5,246 nucleotides of DNA from an uncultured Clostridia bacterium (GTDB lineage Bacteria; Bacillota; Clostridia; Christensenellales; Borkfalkiaceae): positions 1 to 5,246 of the forward strand of contig CALWBJ010000121.1 of the NCBI GenBank assembly GCA_944376035.1. The letters run 5' to 3'. Shown in pieces: positions 1 through 5,246 of the stretch (positions within the stretch are counted from its first letter, which is position 1; each line of letters opens with the position of its first letter). Both the position numbers and the translations under genes were made by a program. The notes under the pieces were generated by a model that did not search any database, was not told the origin of the DNA, and was given only the letters and a program-made list of their open reading frames with translations.

Positions 1-1118
1 GCACATTCGTAACTGCCCGAAAAAGTGCGGGTTAAGTAGTTCATGGTTATTCTTTCACCGTTATTGCCGTATAGGAGCATATGATATATATTTGCGGGAA
101 GGTCTTTAACCGGCACGTCAAGGCTGAATCCGTAATGACGTGCAAGCGCGGAAAAATACATATCCGCCATTTTGCCGCTGTCGAGATTCCAGCCGGTAAC
201 GGTCATCGCCCCCTCGCGAAGAGTCTTGTTTTTATCTTTTACAACGAGGTCCTCGTCTATAACGTTTTTAAACCCCAGTCCGTGGCACTCGGGACAGGCG
301 CCGAATGGATTGTTGAATGAAAACAGTCTCGGCTCTATCTCCTCTATACTTACCCCGCAGTCGGGACATGAATATTTAGTGGAAAAAAGCATGCTTTCGC
401 CGCCCGCTATTTCCACTACTACCAATCCGTCCGCAAGTTTCAATGCCGTTTCCAGACTGTCGTTAAGTCGCTTTTCAAAGCCTTCTTTAATAACGAGCCT
501 GTCTACTACCACGCTTATATTGTGTTTTACGTTTTTATCGAGTTTTATTTCTTCGCCGAGGTCGTATACCACTCCGTCGATTTCCACGCGGGCAAAGCCG
601 CTCTTTTTATAGCCTTCGAGATTTTTTGTATACTCCCCTTTTTTACCCCTAACGACGGGCGCGTTTATATAGATTTTTGTACCCTGCGGCAGCGCTATGA
701 CCTTATCCGCTATCTGGTCCACCGTCTGACGCGCAATCTCTTTGCCGCATTCGGGACAATGCGGAACTCCCGCCCTTGCAAAAAGCAGACGGAAATAATC
801 GTAAATCTCGGTAACCGTTCCTACCGTCGAACGGGGATTGTGAGAAGTGGTTTTCTGGTCTATGGATATAGCAGGAGAAAGACCGTCTATACTGTCCACG
901 TCCGGCTTTTCCATCTGCCCCAGAAACATACGCGCGTAACTTGAAAGACTTTCCACATATCTTCTCTGACCTTCGGCGTATATGGTTTCAAATGCAAGAG
1001 TGGATTTTCCGCTGCCCGAAAGTCCCGTAAAAACCACAAGTTTGTCGCGCGGTATGGTTACGTCTATATTTTTGAGGTTATTTTCCCTCGCTCCTTTAAC
1101 TGTAAGAAATTCTTTCAT
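1..1118 (-). CDS. uvrA: UvrA, excinuclease ABC subunit A (N-terminal 372 residues; 3' end outside window)
   Basis: UvrA is the cytoplasmic ATPase that, as a dimer with UvrB, scans DNA for bulky lesions and loads UvrB in nucleotide excision repair. The visible 372 residues match the N-terminal part of the roughly 940-residue family. The first Walker A motif GLSGSGKS is at residues 32-39 (Lys38). The Q-loop region around [16 protein letters not shown] is at 57-72, and [20 protein letters not shown] at 82-101. The first zinc module is CPDC at 251-254 paired with CPEC at 275-278, flanking [13 protein letters not shown]. An additional CPEC at 121-124 lies before the UvrB-binding region. The ATG at 1118 begins [18 protein letters not shown], the normal family N-terminus. 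It lies one base after the uvrB stop (TAA-T-ATG) with only a weak purine-rich SD (GATGAGAAA), so translational coupling to uvrB is likely. No frameshift is visible. The gene is cut by the window edge, not by a stop codon. Confidence 0.97.
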   Translation of the reverse strand, partial: MKEFLTVKGARENNLKNIDVTIPRDKLVVFTGLSGSGKSTLAFETIYAEGQRRYVESLSSYARMFLGQMEKPDVDSIDGLSPAISIDQKTTSHNPRSTVGTVTEIYDYFRLLFARAGVPHCPECGKEIARQTVDQIADKVIALPQGTKIYINAPVVRGKKGEYTKNLEGYKKSGFARVEIDGVVYDLGEEIKLDKNVKHNISVVVDRLVIKEGFEKRLNDSLETALKLADGLVVVEIAGGESMLFSTKYSCPDCGVSIEEIEPRLFSFNNPFGACPECHGLGFKNVIDEDLVVKDKNKTLREGAMTVTGWNLDSGKMADMYFSALARHYGFSLDVPVKDLPANIYHMLLYGNNGERITMNYLTRTFSGSYEC

Positions 1119-1119
1119 A

Positions 1120-3081
1120 TTATTTTCTCATCTTTATTTTAAGTCTTGCTATCGTATCACGTATCTCTATGCACTTCTCAAAGTCAAGATTTGCGGACGC
1201 AATCTTCATAAGCGCTTTGAGTTTTTCTATCTCTTCGGGAATATCCGCTTTCTTTACTTCGCGGGTACTGTCCGCTTTCTTTGTTATTTCCAAAGTGTTT
1301 ACTACGTCTTTTACTATTGTCTTGGGTACTATCCCGTGTTCAAGATTATATTTACTCTGAATTTTTCTTCTTCTCTCGGTCTCTGTTATCGCGCGGTTCA
1401 TGCTTCCCGTCATATTGTCGGCATACATTATGACTCTGCCTTCGGCATTTCTCGCCGCTCTGCCGATTGTCTGAATAAGCGAAGTCTCGCTTCTTAAAAA
1501 GCCTTCCTTATCGGCGTCGAGAATAGCCACGAGTTTGACTTCGGGAAGGTCAAGACCTTCTCTTAACAGGTTTATTCCGCATAGCACGTCGAACTCTCCG
1601 TTTCGTAGTGCGGACACTATCTCGATACGCTCCATCGTATCGATATCGCTATGCATATATCTTACTTTAACGCCGCTTTCTTTTAAATACTCGGTAAGAC
1701 TTTCCGCCATTTTTTTAGTTAGCGTGGTTATAAGCACCCTGCCTTTATCGGCGACAGTGGCGTTTATCTCTTTTAAAAGATCGTCTATCTGATTTTTGGT
1801 CGGGCGCACGCTTATTTCGGGATCGAGAAGTCCTGTCGGTCTGATAAGTTGTTCCACGACCTGTCCCGCCTGTCCGAGTTCGTAAGGCGCGGGCGTCGCC
1901 GAAACGCATATCATCTGTCCCACACGCGCATCGAATTCCTCAAAAGTAAGCGGACGGTTATCGAACGCCGATTTAAGTCTGAATCCGTATTCTACGAGGC
2001 TTGTCTTTCTCGACCTGTCGCCGTTGTACATCGCGCCTATCTGCGGTATGGTCATGTGCGATTCGTCTATAAATACCACAAAATCTTTGGGGAAATAATC
2101 GAGAAGCGTAAACGGCGGCTCGCCTATATTTCTTCCGTCGAAATACCTGCTGTAATTTTCTATGCCTTTACAAAATCCTATCTCTTTAATCATTTCAAGG
2201 TCATAGTCGGTACGCTGTTCAAGACGCTGAGCCTCTATAAGTTTACCTTCCTCTTTAAAAAACGCAACTTCCTTTTCTTTGTCGCGCTCTATCGCGGCGG
2301 TGGCGAGATTAAGTTTTTCCTGCGCTACGGCATAGTGGCTTGCGGGAAATATAACCGCGTGTTTGAGTTCGGAAATGACCTTTCCCGTTACAAACTCCGC
2401 CTCACATATCCTGTCGATAGTATCACCGAAAAACTCCACTCGAATTATAATTTCCGTATTTGCAGACGGAAAAATATCCACTATATCCCCCCTCACCCTG
2501 AAAGAGGAACGTGAAAAATCCACGTCTTTTCTGGTGTACTGAATACCTACAAGCCTGCGCATAAGTTCGTCCCTACCGATCTCGTCGCCGGGACGGAGAG
2601 AAACGGCAAGCCTATAATACTCTTCGGGCGCGCCTAAGCCGTATATGCATGATACCGACGCCACGACTATAGTATCCGACCTCTCTGCAAGAGAACAGGT
2701 GGCAGAATGGCGGAGTTTATCTATCTCGTCGTTTATTGATAAATCTTTCTCGATATATGTATCGGTACTCGGAATATACGCTTCCGGCTGATAATAATCA
2801 TAATAACTTACGAAAAATTCCACTCTGTTTTCGGGAAAAAACTCTCTGAATTCGTTACAAAGTTGAGCGGCGAGGGTTTTGTTATGCGCTATTACGAGAG
2901 CGGGGCGGTTTACGTTCTTTATGACGTTTGCCATTGTAAAAGTCTTACCCGAACCCGTAACGCCTAAAAGCACCTGGGTGCGCAAACCGTCGTTTAAACC
3001 TTCTGTAAGTTTTTCAATCGCCTGCGGCTGGTCGCCCGTAGGCTTATATTTTGAATGAAGTATGAAATTACGTTTTTCCAT
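1120..3081 (-). CDS. uvrB: UvrB, excinuclease ABC subunit B
   Basis: UvrB is the damage-verifying subunit of nucleotide excision repair. It receives DNA from UvrA, inserts a beta-hairpin between the strands, and recruits the nuclease UvrC. The protein is complete at 653 residues, close to the usual 650-670. Walker A is GVTGSGKT at 40-47 (Lys46). The beta-hairpin is [18 protein letters not shown] at 92-109, with the expected tyrosines at 93, 94, 96 and 97. The helicase motifs follow: DESH at 339-342, SATP at 394-397, [14 protein letters not shown] at 502-515 and QTIGRAARN at 537-545. A C-terminal UVR domain, which contacts UvrC in known homologues, spans about 615-650 ([11 protein letters not shown]). 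The ATG at 3081 gives [20 protein letters not shown], matching the family start; its SD is weak (AGAGAA, 6-base spacer). One small oddity is SATPAPYE where most homologues have SATPGPYE. uvrA follows after one base, and an SOS-type promoter is possible just upstream. Confidence 0.99.
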   Translation of the reverse strand: MEKRNFILHSKYKPTGDQPQAIEKLTEGLNDGLRTQVLLGVTGSGKTFTMANVIKNVNRPALVIAHNKTLAAQLCNEFREFFPENRVEFFVSYYDYYQPEAYIPSTDTYIEKDLSINDEIDKLRHSATCSLAERSDTIVVASVSCIYGLGAPEEYYRLAVSLRPGDEIGRDELMRRLVGIQYTRKDVDFSRSSFRVRGDIVDIFPSANTEIIIRVEFFGDTIDRICEAEFVTGKVISELKHAVIFPASHYAVAQEKLNLATAAIERDKEKEVAFFKEEGKLIEAQRLEQRTDYDLEMIKEIGFCKGIENYSRYFDGRNIGEPPFTLLDYFPKDFVVFIDESHMTIPQIGAMYNGDRSRKTSLVEYGFRLKSAFDNRPLTFEEFDARVGQMICVSATPAPYELGQAGQVVEQLIRPTGLLDPEISVRPTKNQIDDLLKEINATVADKGRVLITTLTKKMAESLTEYLKESGVKVRYMHSDIDTMERIEIVSALRNGEFDVLCGINLLREGLDLPEVKLVAILDADKEGFLRSETSLIQTIGRAARNAEGRVIMYADNMTGSMNRAITETERRRKIQSKYNLEHGIVPKTIVKDVVNTLEITKKADSTREVKKADIPEEIEKLKALMKIASANLDFEKCIEIRDTIARLKIKMRK

Positions 3082-3087
3082 AAAATA

Positions 3088-3093
3088 TTCTCT
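3088..3093 (-). promoter_or_regulatory. Weak ribosome binding site of uvrB
   Basis: On the minus strand AGAGAA lies 6 bases before the ATG at 3081. It is only a partial match to the anti-SD. The start rests mainly on protein alignment with UvrB N-termini (a short lead-in, then [11 protein letters not shown]) rather than on this site. Confidence 0.4.
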
Positions 3094-3122
3094 GTAAATA
3101 AACTTTTATAAATATATTTTTT

Positions 3123-3150
3123 TGTATATTAAGCACGTTTGTTTAATCAA
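3123..3150 (-). promoter_or_regulatory. Candidate uvrB promoter
   Basis: The minus strand reads TTGATT (3150-3145), a 16-base spacer, then TATACA (3128-3123). Each hexamer matches the sigma-A consensus at 4 of 6 positions. Transcription would start about 35 bases before the uvrB ATG. The spacer holds a degenerate LexA-box-like sequence, a common operator position in Bacillota SOS genes. The 118-base gap is AT-rich, so chance matches are possible. No terminator separates this gap from the upstream small gene, so uvrB may also be read from further upstream. Confidence 0.4.
3133..3144 (-). promoter_or_regulatory. Degenerate LexA (SOS) box candidate before uvrB
   Basis: The minus strand reads AAAC-AAAC-GTGC, matching GAAC-N4-GTTC at 6 of 8 fixed positions. 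It sits between the candidate -35 and -10 elements of uvrB. uvrBA is a known LexA target in several Bacillota, so a box here is expected. The match itself is weak. Confidence 0.3.
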
Positions 3151-3199
3151 AGTCATGACCAACATCTGCGCATACCTATTAAAATCAGTTTTTTAAAGA

Positions 3200-3553
3200 T
3201 TAAAATATCGCTTTTAGTATAAGACCTATGACAAAACTCAGCACCGCAAGCCCGACTGACAGTCCAAGTCTGAAAATCAGATTTCTTTTCATCATCAAAG
3301 CGTCACGCTTATATGCTTTTCCCTTTTCGGTGAGCGTTATGCAATATACGGTTTCCCCGTGCCTGTCCGAATAAACTAAATCATAATAACCGTCCTGATG
3401 CAGCGCTACCACAATTCTTTCAAGTTCGGTAAGCGTAACCGTATCCGTCCCCGCAAGTTTAAGAAGATCGATAGGACTTATCAGCACCGCCTTTTTATCT
3501 TTTGCCGCCGAATAGAGCACCCCCATCACTCTGTTTTCTTTTTTGGAAAGCAT
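3200..3553 (-). CDS. Conserved-hypothetical-like small protein: winged-helix-like domain plus C-terminal membrane segment (117 aa)
   Basis: No named function is recognised; it resembles conserved hypothetical proteins I recall from Clostridia. Residues 1-80 look like a compact winged-helix fold. There is an N-terminal helix (KKENRVMGVLYSAAKD), a short ISPIDLLKLAG turn, and a second helix over TLTELERIVVALHQDGYY. A hairpin follows (DLVYSDRHGETVYCITLT), ending in the TEKGKAY sequence often seen after a wing. A basic stretch (KRDALMMKRN) leads into one membrane segment at about 93-113 (LGLSVGLAVLSFVIGLIL). With the positive residues N-terminal to it, the winged-helix part should be cytoplasmic and tail-anchored. 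The ATG at 3553 overlaps the stop of the preceding gene (TAATG) and has a strong SD (GGGGGG, 6 bases away). uvrB starts 118 bases downstream. DNA binding or a membrane-linked sensor role is possible but is inference only. Confidence 0.8.
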   Translation of the reverse strand: MLSKKENRVMGVLYSAAKDKKAVLISPIDLLKLAGTDTVTLTELERIVVALHQDGYYDLVYSDRHGETVYCITLTEKGKAYKRDALMMKRNLIFRLGLSVGLAVLSFVIGLILKAIF

Positions 3554-3930
3554 TATCTTCCCCCCAGCGCAAGGATAAGCACGGCAATAAGCGCAGAAAC
3601 CGCGCCGCCCGCCGCAGAACCTAAAAACGCATAAAGAAAATAGTATTTGCGCGAACGGTGTTCGGTTATTTCGTCGTCAATACGGTTTTCAAATACCAAC
3701 CTGCCCTTGGGAGTAGGACAGAGACACACTTCCTTGTCGTCTTCGTACTTTACGCTGATATATTCACGCGCGGAAAGCATTTCAAGGCATTCTCGTATAC
3801 CTTCCTCGTCCATACCGAAAGACACGTCCATGGCGGCTATAAGAGTGGATATTTCAACTACTTTATATCCCGAATTAAGACACTCCCCGTTTATTATATC
3901 AAGTAATTTCAGACATCTTTTATCAAGCAT
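3553..3930 (-). CDS. Small protein with winged-helix-like N-terminus and one C-terminal membrane segment (125 aa)
   Basis: No named function is recognised. The layout parallels the next gene. A helical N-terminus (LDKRCLKLLDIINGEC) comes first, then a VVEISTLIAAM helix and a DEEGIRECLEMLSAREYI helix. A short hairpin follows (SVKYEDDKEVCLCP), ending in TPKGRLVFENR. A charged linker (EITEHRSRK) then leads into one membrane segment at about 97-121, rich in small residues (AFLGSAAGGAVSALIAVL) as in helix-packing interfaces. Residues 68-71 are VCLC, so a cysteine pair sits in the wing. The ATG at 3930 has a good SD (AGGTGA, 3-base spacer). Its stop overlaps the ATG of the 117-residue gene by one base, so the two are probably translated together and may act together. 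The parallel layout suggests an old duplication or a heteromeric pair, but the sequences are only weakly alike. It is probably the first gene of its transcript. Confidence 0.8.
   Translation of the reverse strand: MLDKRCLKLLDIINGECLNSGYKVVEISTLIAAMDVSFGMDEEGIRECLEMLSAREYISVKYEDDKEVCLCPTPKGRLVFENRIDDEITEHRSRKYYFLYAFLGSAAGGAVSALIAVLILALGGR
3557..3565 (-). promoter_or_regulatory. Strong ribosome binding site inside the end of the 125-aa gene
   Basis: The minus strand reads GGGGGGAAG, then ATA and ATG. The G-run codes for the final Gly-Gly-Arg of the upstream protein and also serves as SD for the 117-residue gene. This supports the ATG at 3553 over the internal Met10. Confidence 0.6.
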
Positions 3931-3933
3931 GGT

Positions 3934-3939
3934 TCACCT
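3934..3939 (-). promoter_or_regulatory. Ribosome binding site of the 125-aa gene
   Basis: AGGTGA on the minus strand lies 3 bases before the ATG at 3930. It pairs with the AGGTGA part of the extended anti-SD complement, so the effective spacing is normal. This supports the chosen start. Confidence 0.6.
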
Positions 3940-4000
3940 AACTTTACTTAATATATTTTGCGGAAAAAAATGCTAAAAATACCTTTCTGCACAAAATTCT

Positions 4001-4022
4001 CGATTGTGTAACGGGTCAATCG
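4001..4022. repeat. Short inverted repeat in the leader of the small-gene pair
   Basis: CGATTG (4001-4006) is repeated inverted as CAATCG (4017-4022) around a 10-base loop. Neither side has a T-run, so it is not a standard terminator. It could be an operator or a leader hairpin, or chance. Confidence 0.35.
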
Positions 4023-4039
4023 GCAAAAATACGATGAAA

Positions 4040-4086
4040 AAGGTTTTTTCGGAAAGTTTTAACGATTTGTTTTAAAAGAAAACCTT
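4040..4086. repeat. Inverted repeat AAGGTTTT / AAAACCTT in the leader
   Basis: AAGGTTTT (4040-4047) pairs with AAAACCTT (4079-4086) across a 31-base loop. On the minus strand the second arm is followed by TTT then C, and on the plus strand by G then six Ts. The stem is AT-rich and weak. It may be leader structure, or simply low-complexity sequence. Confidence 0.3.
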
Positions 4087-4128
4087 GTTTTTTACGCTTG
4101 CGCATACGTAATCGCTTTTATCGTATTG

Positions 4129-4157
4129 ATTTTATCACAAATATATTATTTATACAA
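4129..4157 (-). promoter_or_regulatory. Candidate promoter of the small membrane-protein genes
   Basis: The minus strand reads TTGTAT (4157-4152), a 17-base spacer, then TAAAAT (4134-4129). The -10 matches consensus at 5 of 6 positions and the -35 at 3 of 6. Transcription would give a leader of about 190 bases. The SOS-type box begins 28 bases upstream of this -35. Other hexamers in the same AT-rich stretch compete. One is TATAAA at 4154-4149. Another pair, TTAAGA (4274-4269) and TATAAA (4251-4246), would put the box inside the transcript. The exact promoter is therefore unsettled. Confidence 0.35.
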
Positions 4158-4178
4158 GCAAAGCGACCCCGAAAAAGC

Positions 4179-4200
4179 AAAAAAACGAACATCCGTTCGT
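4179..4200 (-). terminator. Possible intrinsic terminator of the permease transcript
   Basis: On the minus strand a 6-bp stem ACGAAC/GTTCGT with a GGAT loop is followed by a run of Ts (seven counting the last stem base), then GC and five more Ts. It lies 237 bases past the permease stop. The stem is short for a strong terminator, and the same bases form a perfect LexA box, so one or both roles may apply. Confidence 0.4.
4186..4199. promoter_or_regulatory. LexA/DinR-type SOS box
   Basis: CGAACATCCGTTCG is a perfect CGAAC-N4-GTTCG palindrome. It matches the Bacillota LexA consensus CGAACATATGTTCG at 12 of 14 positions, with both differences in the 4-base spacer. LexA would bind here and be released after DNA damage. 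It stands upstream of the two small membrane-protein genes and of uvrBA, a classical SOS operon. With uniform base composition about 0.005 such 10-base matches would be expected in this window. It lies 28 bases before the best candidate -35 and 9 bases before a weaker one. Confidence 0.55.
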
Positions 4201-4330
4201 AATTACTTATTGCGTCTGCGTATCTGTGAATTCCCGATTAGAATTTTTATAATCTCGTCTATATTTTTTCTTAATCGTTTAATAACTTTTTTTAATCAAA
4301 CATTTAGAAATCTTTGTTTTATTTATAGCC

Positions 4331-4363
4331 GTTCTGCCGGTCTCATTATGAGACCGGCAGAAC
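4331..4363. repeat. Perfect 16-bp palindrome / hairpin in the permease 3' tail
   Basis: The arm GTTCTGCCGGTCTCAT (4331-4346) is exactly inverted at 4348-4363 around a single central base. In RNA this would fold into a very stable hairpin of about 14-15 bp. It is far more GC-rich than its surroundings. It lies 73 bases past the permease stop on the minus strand, but is followed there by GGCTATAAAT, and on the plus strand by CCGTTAAAAT, so no U-tract exists on either side. It could be a 3'-end stabilising hairpin, a U-tract-independent terminator, a dispersed palindromic repeat or a protein-binding site. Confidence 0.85.
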
Positions 4364-4436
4364 CCGTTAAAATTATATTATTACATTTATTTTACTCTTT
4401 TATTTATAAAGTCGCTAACAAAACAAACCTAACCGA

Positions 4437-5246
4437 CTATTCGGAACGCAGCGCAACGACGGGGTCCTTTTCAGCCGCAATACGCGCGGGGATAACGCCC
4501 GCTATAAGAGTAAGCACGAAACTTATAATTACAAGCACTAACGCGTCGGTGATTTTTAAGGAGGCTATTCTCCCAACGTTGGTTATAAACCGGGCAATAA
4601 TAAGATTGATAGGTATACTGAGAATATATGTTATGATTACCCCTAAAAATCCTGCAAACAAGCCTATAAGGAAAGTTTCCGCGTTGAATATGCGTGAAAT
4701 ATCCTTCTTTCTCGCGCCTATACTTCTTAGCACGCCTATTTCCTTTGTTCTTTCAACTACAGATACGTATGTTATTATGCCTATCATTATACTCGATACC
4801 ACCAAAGATATGGCGGTAAACGCTATAAGAACAATCTTAACCGCATCGACAATGGTATTAAGCGCCGAGAAAAGCATTGCCGTGGAATCGGAATAATATA
4901 CCTTGTCTTCTTCCTCCCTGCCTTCTTGCTCGTTCCATTTATCGAGATAGGCTTTCATTTCCTCTTTTGCGTCGTAACCGGTTGAATATATCTGTAATTT
5001 CGTTACCTGATCGCTTCCCGCCAGAGTGCGAACACTCTCCTGCCGTGGCTTGCTTATTTTGGGAATCGTGCTATCGGGAGTGATATCGAAAATCGTTTTC
5101 ACGGTTACAGTTTTATTTTCCTGAGCCGCGGCAGCGTTAACAATATCAGACTCCTTATTGCTTTCAAGCACTTTTTTCACAAACTTTGAAGTATACGCTA
5201 TTCCGTTATCGAGCACACCCTGTGAAACCGATTCTTTTAAACGGAC
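4437..5246 (-). CDS. FtsX/MacB-family ABC transporter permease, C-terminal part (5' end outside window)
   Basis: The visible 269 residues end in the standard C-terminal FtsX permease domain of MacB/LolC-type ABC systems, which use ATP for mechanical work on extracytoplasmic substrates. Residues 1-125 are a polar, charged extracytoplasmic region. TM segments lie at about 137-160 (FTAISLVVSSIMIGIITYV), 191-216 (TFLIGLFAGFLGVIITYI) and 234-254. The coupling loop ERTKEIGVLRSIGARKKDIS at 165-184 should contact the ATPase, and the protein ends with PARIAAEKDPVVALRSE at 253-269, a family signature. The frame is open to position 5246, so the GTG at 5216 is not the true start. Similar Clostridia proteins are often ATPase-permease fusions of around a thousand residues, but the ATPase part cannot be seen here. 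The substrate is unknown; peptide, lipoprotein or cell-wall roles occur in the family. Confidence 0.92.
   Translation of the reverse strand, partial: VRLKESVSQGVLDNGIAYTSKFVKKVLESNKESDIVNAAAAQENKTVTVKTIFDITPDSTIPKISKPRQESVRTLAGSDQVTKLQIYSTGYDAKEEMKAYLDKWNEQEGREEEDKVYYSDSTAMLFSALNTIVDAVKIVLIAFTAISLVVSSIMIGIITYVSVVERTKEIGVLRSIGARKKDISRIFNAETFLIGLFAGFLGVIITYILSIPINLIIARFITNVGRIASLKITDALVLVIISFVLTLIAGVIPARIAAEKDPVVALRSE

Larger units (their letters stand above)
3931..4436. other. 506-base gene-free regulatory region
   Basis: No coding sequence is supported here. The longest open frames are short, lack ribosome binding sites, or are antisense to the permease. Read on the minus strand, the stretch holds the permease 3' tail with a perfect 16-bp palindrome, then an AT-rich tract. 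Next come a CGAAC-N4-GTTCG box followed by a T-run, candidate promoter hexamers, and a leader of about 190 bases before the 125-residue gene with two inverted repeats. I recognise no riboswitch, T-box or RNA gene in the leader. Confidence 0.7.

Noticed and set aside
81..1497. Plus-strand open frames opposite uvrA and uvrB
   Set aside because: They run antisense to well-conserved repair proteins, have no ribosome binding sites and have no recognisable protein features. They are reading-frame shadows.
3152..3159. 8-base palindrome GTCATGAC upstream of uvrB
   Set aside because: It is short and has no T-run. A perfect 8-base palindrome is expected by chance many times in a window of this size.
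3955..3997. ATTTTG/CAAAAT inverted repeat near the start of the 125-aa gene
   Set aside because: It is a 6-bp AT-rich stem with a long loop and an immediate mismatch, and is likely chance.
4094..4112. TTACG/CGTAA inverted repeat in the leader
   Set aside because: A 5-bp stem with a 10-base loop and no T-run is too weak to call in an AT-rich region.
4122..4193. Minus-strand mini-ORF of about 24 codons starting at the ATG inside the SOS-type box
   Set aside because: It is hydrophobic simply because it is AT-rich, has no SD (ACGAACGG precedes the ATG), and runs through the promoter-like region. There is nothing to support a leader peptide.
4126..4896. 256-residue plus-strand open frame over the intergenic region and permease
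   Set aside because: Its second half is antisense to the conserved FtsX domain, and its first half lies in AT-rich regulatory sequence with the palindrome inside. There is no SD before the start.
4437..5216. GTG at 5216 as the permease start
   Set aside because: The frame continues open and protein-like to the window edge at 5246, and the family needs an N-terminal membrane segment and a larger extracytoplasmic domain. The true start lies outside the window.

Overview
The window reads as a chromosomal segment of a Gram-positive-type bacterium, most likely a Clostridia lineage. The supporting signs are the uvrB-uvrA gene order, ATA- and TTT-rich codon use in a moderately AT-rich background, Clostridia-like UvrA and UvrB proteins, and a LexA box of the Bacillota type. 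A gut Christensenellales-like lineage is my guess from the look of the two small conserved hypothetical proteins. It cannot be proven from the sequence alone.

All five genes lie on the minus strand, so the biological reading order runs from high to low coordinates. At 5246-4437 is the C-terminal 269 residues of an FtsX/MacB-type ABC transporter permease, whose start lies outside the window. A 506-base gene-free stretch follows (4436-3931). It holds a perfect 16-bp palindrome (4331-4363), a perfect CGAAC-N4-GTTCG LexA/SOS-type box that doubles as a terminator-like hairpin (4186-4199), candidate promoter elements, and a long leader with two inverted repeats. Next are two small genes joined by a TAATG overlap (3930-3553 and 3553-3200). 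Each appears to encode an N-terminal winged-helix-like domain followed by one C-terminal membrane segment. After a 118-base gap come uvrB (3081-1120) and, one base later, uvrA (1118 to beyond position 1).

UvrA and UvrB are the damage-recognition and damage-verification subunits of nucleotide excision repair, and their tight junction implies co-expression. No clear terminator separates the two small membrane genes from uvrB, and the SOS-type box lies upstream of the small pair. A weaker half-matching box sits inside a candidate uvrB promoter. The most interesting hypothesis is therefore that the two uncharacterised membrane-anchored winged-helix-like proteins belong to, or sit beside, an SOS-controlled uvrBA transcription unit. 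The main rival reading is that the perfect box is only the terminator of the upstream transporter transcript. Apart from this link the window looks like ordinary chromosomal housekeeping sequence, with no mobile element, CRISPR array, tRNA or rRNA.
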